64,000 bases of DNA from Chryseobacterium daecheongense. Lineage in GTDB: Bacteria; Bacteroidota; Bacteroidia; Flavobacteriales; Weeksellaceae. Below, in pieces: positions 48,021 to 57,335 of the stretch. The DNA is taken from positions 868,001-932,000 of the forward strand of contig NZ_RJTX01000004.1 of NCBI RefSeq assembly GCF_003729955.1, written 5' to 3'. Within the stretch, counting starts at the first letter, position 1; every line of letters begins with the position of its first letter. The notes beneath the pieces are model-generated. The model made no database searches. It was given only the letters and a program-made list of their open reading frames with translations, and was not told the origin of the DNA. A program made the position numbers and the translations under genes.

Positions 48021-51000
48021 TTAATTTTTTTCAATATTTACCTTAAAATTAACGGTATCTATTTCGATTTCGTTAAAATTAAGAAGTGAAGATACAACTT
48101 CTATTTTATTTGACAAGACTTCGGACGAAATATATTCTTCATTTTTCCTGATATCTTCAAGAAATGGAGAATTCTCTTCAAGAGAGATTTTAATTCTGTC
48201 GGTCAGATCGAAATCTTTGTCTTTTCTTAAATTTTGAATTCTGTTGATGAATTCTCTTGCAATACCTTCAGATTTTAATTCCTCTGTTAACGTCAAATCT
48301 AATGCCACAGTTGTTTTTCCATCAGAAGTTACCGTCCATCCCGGGATATCTTTCGTAGAGATTTCCACGTCATCAAGCGTGATTTCATAGCCCTGGATGT
48401 CGATTTTTCCTTCTTTTTCAAGAGCGGTGATCTGTTCTGCGGAAAAATTAGCAATTTCATTTCCAACCACTTTCATGTCTTTTCCTAATTTAGGTCCAAG
48501 AGCTTTGAAATTAGGTTTAATTTGTTTTACAATTAAATGAGATGCTTCTTCAGCATTGATCAATTGTAACTCTTTCACATTCACCTCCTGCTTGATCAAT
48601 TCCGCCACTGCTAAGATTTGCTTTTCCGTTTTAGAATCCAATACAGGAACCAATACTTTCTGTAATGGTTGACGTACTTTTACGTTCTCTTTCTTTCTCA
48701 AAGAGAAAACCATACTGGTGATATTCTGTGCTAAATGAGTCTTTTCCACCAAATCCTGATCGATTAAGCTTTCATCAGCAACAGGGAAATCCGTTAAGTG
48801 TACAGATTCATACGTTTCTTTTCCTGTAACTTTATTTAAATCCTGATACAGCTGATCCATAAAAAATGGAGCAATGGGTGCCGATAATTTGGCTACCACT
48901 TCAAGACAGGTATATAGAGTCTGGTAAGCAGAGATTTTATCTTCCGTATAATCTCCTTTCCAGAAGCGTCTTCTGCATAATCTTACATACCAGTTACTTA
49001 AATTGTCGTTCACGAAAGTACTGATTGCTCTTGCTACTCTTGTTGGCTCATAATCTTCATAGAATGCTTTTACTTCTTTAATTAAAAGATTAAGCTCGGA
49101 AAGAATCCATCTGTCGATTTCAGGACGGTTTTCCACTTCTTTTTCCGAATAATTGAATCCGTCAACATTCGCATATAAAGCAAAAAATGAATAGGTATTG
49201 TAAAGCGTTCCGAAGAACTTTCTTCTTACTTCATCTATTCCTTCGATATCAAACTTCAGGTTCTCCCAAGGATTGGCATTGGAAATCATGTACCAACGTG
49301 TAGCATCCGGACCGTATACAGAAAGTGTTTCGAACGGATCTACTGCATTGCCTAAACGTTTTGACATTTTCTGTCCGTTTTTATCCAAAACAAGCCCGTT
49401 ACTCATTACGTTTTTATAAGCAACAGAATCAAAAACAGCAGTAGCGATCGCATGAAGTGTATAGAACCAACCACGGGTCTGATCAACACCTTCTGCAATG
49501 AAATCTGCAGGAAATGCTTTGTGGCTGTCGATCATTTCCTTATTTTCGAAAGGATAATGCAGCTGTGCATACGGCATAGAACCTGAATCGAACCAAACGT
49601 CGATCAAATCACTTTCACGTTTCATGGATTTTCCTGATTCTGAAACTAAAACTATTTTATCCACTACATTTTTGTGTAGGTCAACTAAAGAATAGTTTTC
49701 TTCAGACATATTTCCGATCTCAAAACCTTTGAACGGATTTTCAGTCATGAATCCTTTTTCAACCGATTTTTCGATTTCATTATATAATTCCTCTACAGAG
49801 CCGATGATTTTTTCTTCTTTCAGATCATCTGTTCTCCAGATTGGTAATGGGATTCCCCAATATCTTGAACGGGACAAGTTCCAGTCGTTCACATTTTCCA
49901 GCCAGTTGGCAAAACGTCCTTCTCCGGTAGCTTTTGGCTTCCAGTTGATTTCTGTGTTCAGATCAACTAACCTGTCTTTCACAGCAGTCATTTTCACAAA
50001 CCATGAATCCAAAGGATAATATAATACAGGTTTGTCAGTTCTCCAGCAATGTGGATAGCTGTGAACGTATTTCTCTACTTTAAAGGCTTTGTTTTCTGTT
50101 TTTAATAAGATAGCCAATTCTACATCCCATGATTTTTCAGGGGCAGCTCCATCATCATAATATTCGTTCTTGATATATTTTCCTGAGAATACTTCCGGCA
50201 CATTATTTCCGACAAGGAATTTACCCTGTAAATCTACCAATGGAACAAGATTGTCATTCTCATCTTTTACCAACATTGGCGGAATTCCGGCTTCTTTCGC
50301 TACTCTTGCATCATCCGCACCAAAAGTAGGAGCGATGTGAACGATACCTGTACCGTCTTCCGTTGTTACAAAATCTCCTAAAATTACTCTGAATGCTTTT
50401 TCAGGAGTTTCATCCGGAGTGAACCAAGGGATTAATTGTTCATACTGGGTTCCTGCAAGTTTCTCTCCTGTGAATTCTTTTAAAACTTTATAAGGAATTG
50501 TTTTGCTTTCTGCAGTATAGTTTGCAAAATCCTCATCTGTTCCTTGCACATATTTCTTACCAAAGTTCTTTTCTAAAAGGACTCTCGCTAAAACAACTGT
50601 TACAGGTTCAAATGTATATTGATTGAACGTTTTAACTACATAATATTCAATATCTCTTCCTACCGCAAGAGCTGTGTTTGAAGGCAAAGTCCATGGAGTT
50701 GTTGTCCAAGCCAGGATGTTTACATCACCATCTACCTCATTGAATAGTTCAGAAGATTCTTTCTTTACTTTAAATTGAGCCACGATCGTAGTATCTGAAA
50801 CATCACGATATGTTCCAGGCTGATTCAATTCGTGAGAAGAAAGCCCTGTTCCTGCTTTTGGAGAATAAGGCTGGATGGTGTAGCCTTTGTACAATAAGTT
50901 TTTATCATACAATTGTTTCAGCAACCACCAAACGGTCTCCATATATTTTGACTTATAGGTGATATATGGATCATCAAGGTCTACCCAATATCCGATTTTC

Positions 51001-51410
51001 TCCGTAAGGTCATTCCAAACATCGGTATAACGCATTACCGCTTCACGGCAAGCCTTGTTATAGTCTTCAATAGAGATTTTTTTGCCAATATCTTCCTTCG
51101 TTATTCCAAGTTCTTTTTCTACACCAAGTTCCACAGGAAGCCCATGTGTATCCCAACCCGCCTTACGGAAAACCTGCTTTCCGTTCTGTGTCTGGAAACG
51201 ACAGAAAATATCCTTTAACGCTCTGGCCATAACGTGGTGAATTCCGGGCATACCGTTTGCAGAAGGTGGTCCTTCATAAAATACAAACTCGGGATTACCT
51301 TCACGAATTTCAACACTTTTGCTGAATGTTTTATTGTGTTTCCAGAATTCCGATACATTCTCGGCTATGTCGATAAGGTTGAGGTTTTTATATTCTTTAA
51401 ATTGGCTCAT
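48021..51410 (-). CDS. ileS: isoleucine--tRNA ligase
   Basis: 1129-residue class I synthetase. HIGH-equivalent region PPSANGMPGIHHVMAR near the N-terminus; KMSKR in KNGQKMSKRLGNAVDPF; the editing-domain block AWTTTPWTLPSNTALAVG; anticodon-binding domain at about 760-930. The C-terminal region lacks the zinc finger of E. coli IleS, and the length (over 1,100) suits the group shared by Bacteroidetes and eukaryotes. Upstream -7 match at 51446-51453. First of a group with the DksA-like gene, lspA and sanA-like gene. Confidence 0.96.
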   Translation of the reverse strand: MSQFKEYKNLNLIDIAENVSEFWKHNKTFSKSVEIREGNPEFVFYEGPPSANGMPGIHHVMARALKDIFCRFQTQNGKQVFRKAGWDTHGLPVELGVEKELGITKEDIGKKISIEDYNKACREAVMRYTDVWNDLTEKIGYWVDLDDPYITYKSKYMETVWWLLKQLYDKNLLYKGYTIQPYSPKAGTGLSSHELNQPGTYRDVSDTTIVAQFKVKKESSELFNEVDGDVNILAWTTTPWTLPSNTALAVGRDIEYYVVKTFNQYTFEPVTVVLARVLLEKNFGKKYVQGTDEDFANYTAESKTIPYKVLKEFTGEKLAGTQYEQLIPWFTPDETPEKAFRVILGDFVTTEDGTGIVHIAPTFGADDARVAKEAGIPPMLVKDENDNLVPLVDLQGKFLVGNNVPEVFSGKYIKNEYYDDGAAPEKSWDVELAILLKTENKAFKVEKYVHSYPHCWRTDKPVLYYPLDSWFVKMTAVKDRLVDLNTEINWKPKATGEGRFANWLENVNDWNLSRSRYWGIPLPIWRTDDLKEEKIIGSVEELYNEIEKSVEKGFMTENPFKGFEIGNMSEENYSLVDLHKNVVDKIVLVSESGKSMKRESDLIDVWFDSGSMPYAQLHYPFENKEMIDSHKAFPADFIAEGVDQTRGWFYTLHAIATAVFDSVAYKNVMSNGLVLDKNGQKMSKRLGNAVDPFETLSVYGPDATRWYMISNANPWENLKFDIEGIDEVRRKFFGTLYNTYSFFALYANVDGFNYSEKEVENRPEIDRWILSELNLLIKEVKAFYEDYEPTRVARAISTFVNDNLSNWYVRLCRRRFWKGDYTEDKISAYQTLYTCLEVVAKLSAPIAPFFMDQLYQDLNKVTGKETYESVHLTDFPVADESLIDQDLVEKTHLAQNITSMVFSLRKKENVKVRQPLQKVLVPVLDSKTEKQILAVAELIKQEVNVKELQLINAEEASHLIVKQIKPNFKALGPKLGKDMKVVGNEIANFSAEQITALEKEGKIDIQGYEITLDDVEISTKDIPGWTVTSDGKTTVALDLTLTEELKSEGIAREFINRIQNLRKDKDFDLTDRIKISLEENSPFLEDIRKNEEYISSEVLSNKIEVVSSLLNFNEIEIDTVNFKVNIEKN

Positions 51411-51445
51411 TGTAAATATCTCAATTCGATGATTAATTAAGTTTG

Positions 51446-51453
51446 CAAATTTA
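51446..51453 (-). promoter_or_regulatory. candidate promoter of ileS
   Basis: Minus-strand TAAATTTG, a TAnnTTTG match, 36 bp before the ATG. No clear -33 element was found. Confidence 0.35.
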
Positions 51454-51589
51454 GTGAATTTTGTCGGTTTATAATATATGTTTTATTTAGGTTCTATCTA
51501 TTAAAAACTTCAATTCCAGAATGGTAATGTGAAATAAAAAATAAAATTTTGACTGACGGGGAGAATACGTTTTTATTTCTCTAACAGAT

Positions 51590-51645
51590 TGGGCAGATGA
51601 CGCAGATTTTAAACGCAATCATCTGTGAAAATTTGTGGAATCCGT
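51590..51645. repeat. dispersed intergenic repeat overlapping the ligase start
   Basis: ACAGATTGGGCAGATGACGC and, reversed, ATCTGTGAAAATTTGTGG form an imperfect inverted repeat, of the same wording as the one at 35632-35705. Its right arm supplies the GTG used as start of the next gene. Confidence 0.5.
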
Positions 51646-53002
51646 GAGTGAAAGAATAAAAGAAATATATTTAAGAATTAATACATTTGTTACTTTAAAA
51701 TCAAAACCATTGGAATTTTATCCGGCTATTGAAAAATCGACTATTCAGGAAATTAAAAAGTTTCAGGAAGAAAAGCTTCAAGAACTGCTGATCTATCTTG
51801 AAAGAAATTCTCCTTTCTATCAACGACTATTTAAAGAAAACAATATCAGTATTAGTGATATTCAATCGTTGGAAGACCTACAGAAAATTCCGACTACTAC
51901 AAAAAATGACCTTCAACAATACAATCATGATTTTTTCTGTATTCCCTACGATAAAATTGTAGATTACAGTACAACTTCCGGGACATTAGGTGACCCTGTT
52001 ACATTTGGTTTATCGGATAATGATCTTGAGAGGCTGGCTTACAATGAAGCGATCTCATTTGCCTGTGCGGGAATTCAAAAAGGAGATGTCGTTCAAATGA
52101 TCACTACTATTGACAAGAGGTTCATGGCAGGACTTGCTTATTTTTTAGGATTAAGAAAAATGGGCGCAAGCGTGGTCAGAATGGGACCCGGAATTCCGGA
52201 ATTACAATGGGACTCTATATTTAGATATGAACCCAAATATCTGATCACTGTTCCGTCTTTTTTACTGAAAATGATCGATTATGCTGAAAAAAACGGACTG
52301 GATTATAAAAACTCCAGTGTTTACGGAGCTGTTTGTATTGGAGAAAGCATCAAAAATCAGGACTTCACGGATAATATTCTCTCTCAGAAGATCAAGGAAA
52401 AGTGGGATATTAAACTTTTTTCTACCTATGCTTCCACAGAGATGAGTACGGCATTTACGGAATGTGAGTTCCAGATTGGAGGTCATCATCACCCGGAGCT
52501 GATTATCACGGAGATTCTAAATGACGATGGGAACCCGGTAAAAGAGGGTGAAAGTGGAGAATTAACCATTACTACTTTGGGCGTTGAGGCTATTCCTTTA
52601 TTGAGATTTAAAACTGGGGATATAGTAAAAGCCCATTATGAACCTTGTGCATGTGGAAGAAATACCATGAGGTTAGGACCCGTAATCGGGCGAAAACAGC
52701 AGATGATCAAATACAAAGGGACTACCTTGTATCCACCTGCAATGAATGATATTCTTAATGACTTTACTTCTATTTCCTGTTATCAGATCGTGATTCAGTC
52801 CAATGAAATAGGATTGGATGAGATTGTCATTAAGGTGAGTACAGAAAGGGAAGATGAAAATTTTGTCAATGAGGTAAGGGATCATTTCCGGGCAAAACTA
52901 AGAGTAAGTCCGAAAATTGAATTGATGGAGTTTGATGTTTTATCTAAAGATGTTTACCATCCGAACAATAGGAAGCCAATTACTTTTATTGATTTAAGAT
53001 AA
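51635..53002 (+). CDS. acyl-CoA ligase/AMP-binding protein of the flexirubin locus (PaaK-like)
   Basis: 455 residues of the phenylacetate-CoA ligase branch of adenylate-forming enzymes. It has SPFYQRLFKENNI near the N-terminus, the AMP loop VDYSTTSGTLGDPVTFG, a TYASTEMSTAFTEC block, and the hinge region with RFKTGDIVKAHYEPCACGRNTMRLGPVIGRKQQMIKYKG. It probably activates the 4-coumarate made by the ammonia-lyase two genes away; this is inference from locus type. No ATG is available: a TGA precedes the GTG at 51635, and a second GTG at 51644 is also possible. Confidence 0.85.
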   Translation: MESVSERIKEIYLRINTFVTLKSKPLEFYPAIEKSTIQEIKKFQEEKLQELLIYLERNSPFYQRLFKENNISISDIQSLEDLQKIPTTTKNDLQQYNHDFFCIPYDKIVDYSTTSGTLGDPVTFGLSDNDLERLAYNEAISFACAGIQKGDVVQMITTIDKRFMAGLAYFLGLRKMGASVVRMGPGIPELQWDSIFRYEPKYLITVPSFLLKMIDYAEKNGLDYKNSSVYGAVCIGESIKNQDFTDNILSQKIKEKWDIKLFSTYASTEMSTAFTECEFQIGGHHHPELIITEILNDDGNPVKEGESGELTITTLGVEAIPLLRFKTGDIVKAHYEPCACGRNTMRLGPVIGRKQQMIKYKGTTLYPPAMNDILNDFTSISCYQIVIQSNEIGLDEIVIKVSTEREDENFVNEVRDHFRAKLRVSPKIELMEFDVLSKDVYHPNNRKPITFIDLR

Positions 53003-53009
53003 ATTCAAA

Positions 53010-53612
53010 ATGAAAAAAGCTTTATTATTTATTTTGCTGGCTATTTCGGCAAATCTGATGTCTCAAAGAGTGAAAGTTATTTCTGGAGATTACAATTTTT
53101 TAAAAGGAGAAAAATTTATAAAAGTTGTCTTTAAATTTGAGGGAGTTACTTTTGAGAAAAAGAAACTGAGTGAAGAAGAATTTGTTGCCAAAAGAATGAT
53201 GGAAATAGAAAAGAATAAAGGCAAAGAAGAAGCGGAAAAATGGAAAGCAGATTGGGAATACTCAAAAGAGAAAACTTTTCAGGATAAGTTTTTAGCTTCG
53301 TGGAATAAAAATACAGAGATAGAAGCATCTACAAAATTTGAGAAAACAAGATATACTTTAATTGTTGAACCCACATGGATTTCTCAAGGTATTTTTGGAG
53401 GAATAGGAAGTATTCCTGCTGAAATGAACTCCAAAATGACTTTTGTGGAAACTGAAAACCCGAGCAACATTTTAATGCTGGTTGAAGGAATAAAAGCTAC
53501 CGGAGATAATGTAATAGGAATTCCTAATAATAATGACCGAATTTCTGAATGCTATGCAAAAACATCAAAAATGCTCGCCTTGAAAGTGAATCATTATGTG
53601 AATAAGCAATAA
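53010..53612 (+). CDS. exported protein of unknown function in the pigment locus
   Basis: 200 residues with a signal peptide (MKKALLFILLAISANLMSQ). The mature part has a charged Lys/Glu-rich section at about 48-95 (KKLSEEEFVAKRMMEIEKNKGKEEAEKWK) and a beta-rich end (TLIVEPTWISQGIFGGIGSIPAEMNS). Not recognised. It follows the ligase by 7 bp on the same strand and ends inside the palindrome at 53606, so its last residues KQ are encoded by that repeat. Confidence 0.75.
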   Translation: MKKALLFILLAISANLMSQRVKVISGDYNFLKGEKFIKVVFKFEGVTFEKKKLSEEEFVAKRMMEIEKNKGKEEAEKWKADWEYSKEKTFQDKFLASWNKNTEIEASTKFEKTRYTLIVEPTWISQGIFGGIGSIPAEMNSKMTFVETENPSNILMLVEGIKATGDNVIGIPNNNDRISECYAKTSKMLALKVNHYVNKQ

Positions 53613-53650
53613 AAGTTTCGGCGGCCAAAGGCCGCCGAAACTTTTATTGC
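53606..53650. terminator. perfect 21-bp-arm palindrome, bidirectional terminator overlapping both stop codons
   Basis: Left arm 53606-53626 and right arm 53630-53650 are exact reverse complements around AAA; the core is GTTTCGGCGGCC. The A and T runs on the outside make it terminator-like in both directions. Each arm contains CAATAA, so both convergent genes end in Lys-Gln-stop through the same sequence. Confidence 0.88.
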
Positions 53651-54891
53651 TTTTGTTCTTTTTCCATTTTAATCAGATTCGCAAGATTTTTAATTACGGT
53701 ATCATGTTTCTTTACAAAAGGATTGTCCTTGTTCCATACATACCCTGCTAAAACAGCACATATTTTCCTTTTTACATCTTCATTTTCAGGCCTGTGAAAG
53801 AATAATTCCTGAAGATTTCCTGTATACCATTCTTTTACATAAGTGGTGAAAACATCTACGCCGTATAATATATAATCGGTATATTCTTTTTGCCAGTCAA
53901 TGGTTTCACCATTCAATTGTCTTAATGCCAGTTTTGCAGCAAGCATACCCGATTCTGTAGCAAATGCCATTCCTGAAGAAAATACAGGATCCAGAAATTC
54001 AGACGCATTTCCGGTTAGGGCAAATCCGTCTCCGAATAATTTTTTTACAGAACAAGAATAATCTTTCAAATGTCTAGGTTCAAAAAGGAAATCTACATCT
54101 CCGAAACGCTTTACATAATAATCAGAAAGTGAAATAGCCTTTTTTAAAGCTTCTATAGTATCTCCGTTTTCAGAAAGTTTTTCAATATAATCGGTAGGTC
54201 CAACAATTCCAACACTTGTATTGCCATTGGAAAAAGGGATTACCCAAAGCCATACTTCAGTTTCAATAATGTCAAAAGAAATTAAAGTTCCCTCAACACC
54301 TTCTTCGCGGTTAATGTCTTCTACATGCGCAAAAATAGCGGAGTGTGGAGAAAGTTTTGAAGGTTTTTCCAGATCAAGCAAACGAGGTAAAACCCTACCG
54401 TAACCACTGGAATCGATCACAAATTTGGCGTGGATTTCCTTAGCTTTTCCATCTTTATTAATTACTGTAGTGATAGAATCTGTACCATTAAACTTAATAC
54501 CCGTAACCTCGGTTTCAAATTCAAGATCAATGCCTTTATTAATAACCTCCTGAGCCAGAGTATTATCAAAATCTGCTCTTGGAACCTGCCAGGTCCAGTC
54601 CCAGCCTTCCCCGAACTTATCACTGAAATCAAAGATGCAGACTTCATCACCGCGAAGGAAACGGGCCCCCAATTTCTTTTCAAAGCCCATGGCATCCAAA
54701 GCAGGAAAAAGCCCGGCTTCATCAAAATGGTCCATGACTCTTGGAATCAAGCTTTCGCCAACAACCAATCTTGGGAATTTTGTCTTCTCTACAACCTTTA
54801 CGTTGACGTTGTTCTTCTTTAAGTATGAAGAAGATACACATCCGGAAGGTCCTGCCCCAATTACGAGAACGTCAACAAACTCTTTGTCCAT
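53644..54891 (-). CDS. FAD-dependent oxidoreductase, tryptophan-halogenase-like
   Basis: 415-residue single-component-type flavoprotein. N-terminal FAD motif GAGPSGCVSS (12-21), GESLIP (45-50), and the halogenase signature WLWVIP at 214-219. A second flavin block is GDGFALTGNASEFLDPVFSSGM. The GFEKKLGARF segment (69-78) has the lysine-bearing pattern of phenol-type halogenases. It is transcribed divergently from the ammonia-lyase gene within the pigment locus, so hydroxylation or chlorination of the aryl head group is plausible. Activity as halogenase versus monooxygenase cannot be settled by sequence reading. Confidence 0.85.
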   Translation of the reverse strand: MDKEFVDVLVIGAGPSGCVSSSYLKKNNVNVKVVEKTKFPRLVVGESLIPRVMDHFDEAGLFPALDAMGFEKKLGARFLRGDEVCIFDFSDKFGEGWDWTWQVPRADFDNTLAQEVINKGIDLEFETEVTGIKFNGTDSITTVINKDGKAKEIHAKFVIDSSGYGRVLPRLLDLEKPSKLSPHSAIFAHVEDINREEGVEGTLISFDIIETEVWLWVIPFSNGNTSVGIVGPTDYIEKLSENGDTIEALKKAISLSDYYVKRFGDVDFLFEPRHLKDYSCSVKKLFGDGFALTGNASEFLDPVFSSGMAFATESGMLAAKLALRQLNGETIDWQKEYTDYILYGVDVFTTYVKEWYTGNLQELFFHRPENEDVKRKICAVLAGYVWNKDNPFVKKHDTVIKNLANLIKMEKEQKQ

Positions 54892-54920
54892 CTTTGATTT
54901 TTTATTTTAATAATAACTTC

Positions 54921-54939
54921 TATCTTTGCCGCAAAATTA
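54921..54939. promoter_or_regulatory. back-to-back promoter elements of the divergent pigment genes
   Basis: Plus strand: TATCTTTG at 54921-54928, for the ammonia-lyase operon. Minus strand: TAATTTTG read from 54939 to 54932, for the halogenase-like gene. The two -7 elements are 3 bp apart, so the two polymerases would compete for one site. A TTTG at 54893-54896 is 24 bp before the plus element. Confidence 0.5.
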
Positions 54940-54989
54940 ATGACAATTAATTAATATTTTATAAAATTATCTATTATTACTTTTAATTG

Positions 54990-56510
54990 ATGAAAATAAA
55001 TAACTTTTTAGAACTGAAGGATTTTCAAAAGATTATCGTTGAAAATGAAAAAATAGAACTGGATGATGCACTTTTAGCCAGAATAGAGGCTAGTTTTCAG
55101 TTTTTGAAAGAATTTTCGAAGAATAAAGTAATATATGGTGTGAACACCGGCTTCGGACCGATGGCCCAGTTTAAGATTAATGATGAGGATAAGCACCAGT
55201 TACAATATAACCTTATCAGAAGTCATTCTTCGGGGATTGGAAATCCATTGCCTGCGGAAGAAGTGAAAGCTTGTATGTTGGCAAGGTTGAACACCTTGTC
55301 TCTTGGAAATTCGGGAGTACATCAATCTGTTGTTAATTTACTTAAAGAATTAATTAACAGGGACGTTACACCATTGATTTTTGAACATGGAGGAGTAGGT
55401 GCAAGTGGAGACTTGGTACAATTAGCTCATCTGGCATTGGTACTGATTGGTGAAGGAGAGGTTTTCTATAAAGGGGAAAGAAAATCAACAAAAGAAGTTT
55501 TTGCAATAGAAGGTTTGGAGCCTATACAAGTGGAAATCCGTGAAGGCCTTGCTTTGATGAACGGAACTTCTGTGATGTCCGGAATAGGAATTGTAAATGC
55601 TTACAAAGCCAATCAGTTAACGGATATTTCTATCCAGCTTTCCTGTGCGATCAATGAAATTGTTCAGGCGTATGATGACCATTTGTCAGAAGCCTTGAAT
55701 GGAACCAAAAGACATTACGGTCAGCAGAAAGTGGCTGAAAGGATGCGTGCTCATTTGGCAGACAGCAAGCTGATCAGAAAAAGAGAAGATCACTTATATA
55801 CCCATTTTGAAGAACAGGAAAAGGTATTTAAAGATAAAGTTCAGGAGTATTATTCATTAAGATGCGTACCACAAATCTTGGGACCTGTTCTGGATACCTT
55901 GGAATACACGGAGAAAGTTCTTGAAAATGAGATCAATTCAGCCAATGATAACCCAATTATCAATGTTGAGGACCAGCATGTGTATCATGGAGGTAATTTT
56001 CATGGAGATTATATCTCTCTGGAAATGGATAAACTGAAGTTGGTAGTCACAAAACTGACGATGCTAGCTGAAAGACAATTGAATTACCTTTTAAATTCGA
56101 AAATTAACGAAATTTTGCCTCCTTTTGTAAATTTAGGTAAATTAGGGTTTAATTTTGGAATGCAGGGAGTACAGTTTACGGCGACGTCCACCACTGCCGA
56201 AAGCCAGATGTTATCCAATTCCATGTATGTTCACAGTATCCCGAACAATAATGACAATCAGGATATTGTAAGTATGGGGACCAATGCAGCAGTAATTTGC
56301 CGAAAAGTGATCGAAAATGCATTTGAGGTATTAACCATTGAGGCAATAACGATTGTTCAGGCTATTGAATATCTGGGCTATCAGGATAAAGTATCTTCAT
56401 CCACCAAGAAATTGTATGATGAGATAAGAAAAATTATCCCTGCTTTTTCCGATGATATGGTGATGTATCCGTATCTGGAAAAAGTAAAAAAATATCTAAA
56501 GACAATGTAA
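54990..56510 (+). CDS. tyrosine ammonia-lyase (HAL/PAL/TAL family)
   Basis: 506 residues from the ATG at 54990; the codon before it is a TTG in frame. The MIO cofactor triad Ala-Ser-Gly is at 138-140 (GGVGASGDLVQLAH), and the catalytic Tyr is in VIYGVNTGFGPMA (Tyr49). The selectivity-region sequence YNLIRSHSSGIG and many flanking blocks closely resemble the characterised Flavobacterium johnsoniae enzyme that makes 4-coumarate from tyrosine (from memory). In flexirubin loci this supplies the aryl starter. Histidine ammonia-lyase activity is less likely given the context with FabG, KS and ACP. Confidence 0.92.
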   Translation: MKINNFLELKDFQKIIVENEKIELDDALLARIEASFQFLKEFSKNKVIYGVNTGFGPMAQFKINDEDKHQLQYNLIRSHSSGIGNPLPAEEVKACMLARLNTLSLGNSGVHQSVVNLLKELINRDVTPLIFEHGGVGASGDLVQLAHLALVLIGEGEVFYKGERKSTKEVFAIEGLEPIQVEIREGLALMNGTSVMSGIGIVNAYKANQLTDISIQLSCAINEIVQAYDDHLSEALNGTKRHYGQQKVAERMRAHLADSKLIRKREDHLYTHFEEQEKVFKDKVQEYYSLRCVPQILGPVLDTLEYTEKVLENEINSANDNPIINVEDQHVYHGGNFHGDYISLEMDKLKLVVTKLTMLAERQLNYLLNSKINEILPPFVNLGKLGFNFGMQGVQFTATSTTAESQMLSNSMYVHSIPNNNDNQDIVSMGTNAAVICRKVIENAFEVLTIEAITIVQAIEYLGYQDKVSSSTKKLYDEIRKIIPAFSDDMVMYPYLEKVKKYLKTM

Positions 56511-56567
56511 TTAAAGCACTTAATAAGTTGTCAATATTAAAATAGAAATAAAACTAAACACTAATAC

Positions 56568-57299
56568 ATGAAATGTGCAATGGTAACGGGAGGCTCCAGG
56601 GGAATAGGAAGAGCCATCTGTATAAAACTGGCGGAAGAAAAAAACTACCACCTATTGATCAACTACACTTCCAACGAAGCGGCAGCTAATGAAACATTGG
56701 CAAAAGTTACGGAACTGGGAGCAACAGGAGAGATCCTGAAATTTGATGTAGGAAATGCAGAAGAAACTCAGAGCGTTTTATCAGAATGGCAGGAGAGAAA
56801 TCCTGATGCAATTGTTGAAGTGATCGTGAATAACGCCGGAATTACAAGAGACGGATTATTCATGTGGATGAAAAATGAAGATTGGAACAGTGTGATCAAT
56901 ACAAGCTTGAATGGTTTTTTCAACGTAACGAATTTCTTTATCCAGAAACTGTTACGCAATAAATACGGGAGAATCATCAACATGGTTTCTGTTTCAGGAG
57001 TAAAAGGAACTGCCGGACAAACCAACTATTCAGCAGCAAAAGGTGCTTTGGTAGGAGCTACGAAAGCTTTGGCTCAGGAAGTAGCCAAGAGAAATATTAC
57101 CGTAAATGCGGTTGCTCCAGGGTTTATCAGAACAGATATGACACAGGAGTTTAATGAAGACGAGCTTAAAGCCATGATTCCTGCCAACCGATTTGGAGAA
57201 GCGGAAGAAGTGGCGGATCTGGTAGCGTTTTTAGCATCGAAAAAAGCTTCATATATTACAGGCGAAGTGATTAATATTAACGGAGGAATTTACTCATAA
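56568..57299 (+). CDS. fabG: 3-oxoacyl-ACP reductase (FabG-like SDR)
   Basis: 243-residue short-chain dehydrogenase: NADPH motif TGGSRGIGRA (7-16), NNAGITRDG (88-96), catalytic Ser143, Tyr154 and Lys158 (YSAAKGA), and C-terminal APGFIRTDMT and GGIYS. It reduces the 3-oxo group during chain extension. It is the dedicated locus copy, placed 57 bp after the ammonia-lyase and 74 bp before the ketosynthase, and probably serves polyene building rather than general fatty-acid synthesis. Confidence 0.92.
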   Translation: MKCAMVTGGSRGIGRAICIKLAEEKNYHLLINYTSNEAAANETLAKVTELGATGEILKFDVGNAEETQSVLSEWQERNPDAIVEVIVNNAGITRDGLFMWMKNEDWNSVINTSLNGFFNVTNFFIQKLLRNKYGRIINMVSVSGVKGTAGQTNYSAAKGALVGATKALAQEVAKRNITVNAVAPGFIRTDMTQEFNEDELKAMIPANRFGEAEEVADLVAFLASKKASYITGEVININGGIYS

Positions 57300-57335
57300 A
57301 ATAAGGTGGCAGATAATGGGTAACAGTAAACAGCT

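Noticed and set aside
54990..56510. Histidine ammonia-lyase for histidine breakdown
   Set aside because: No hut genes are near; the sequence resembles remembered flavobacterial tyrosine ammonia-lyase and sits with polyene genes.
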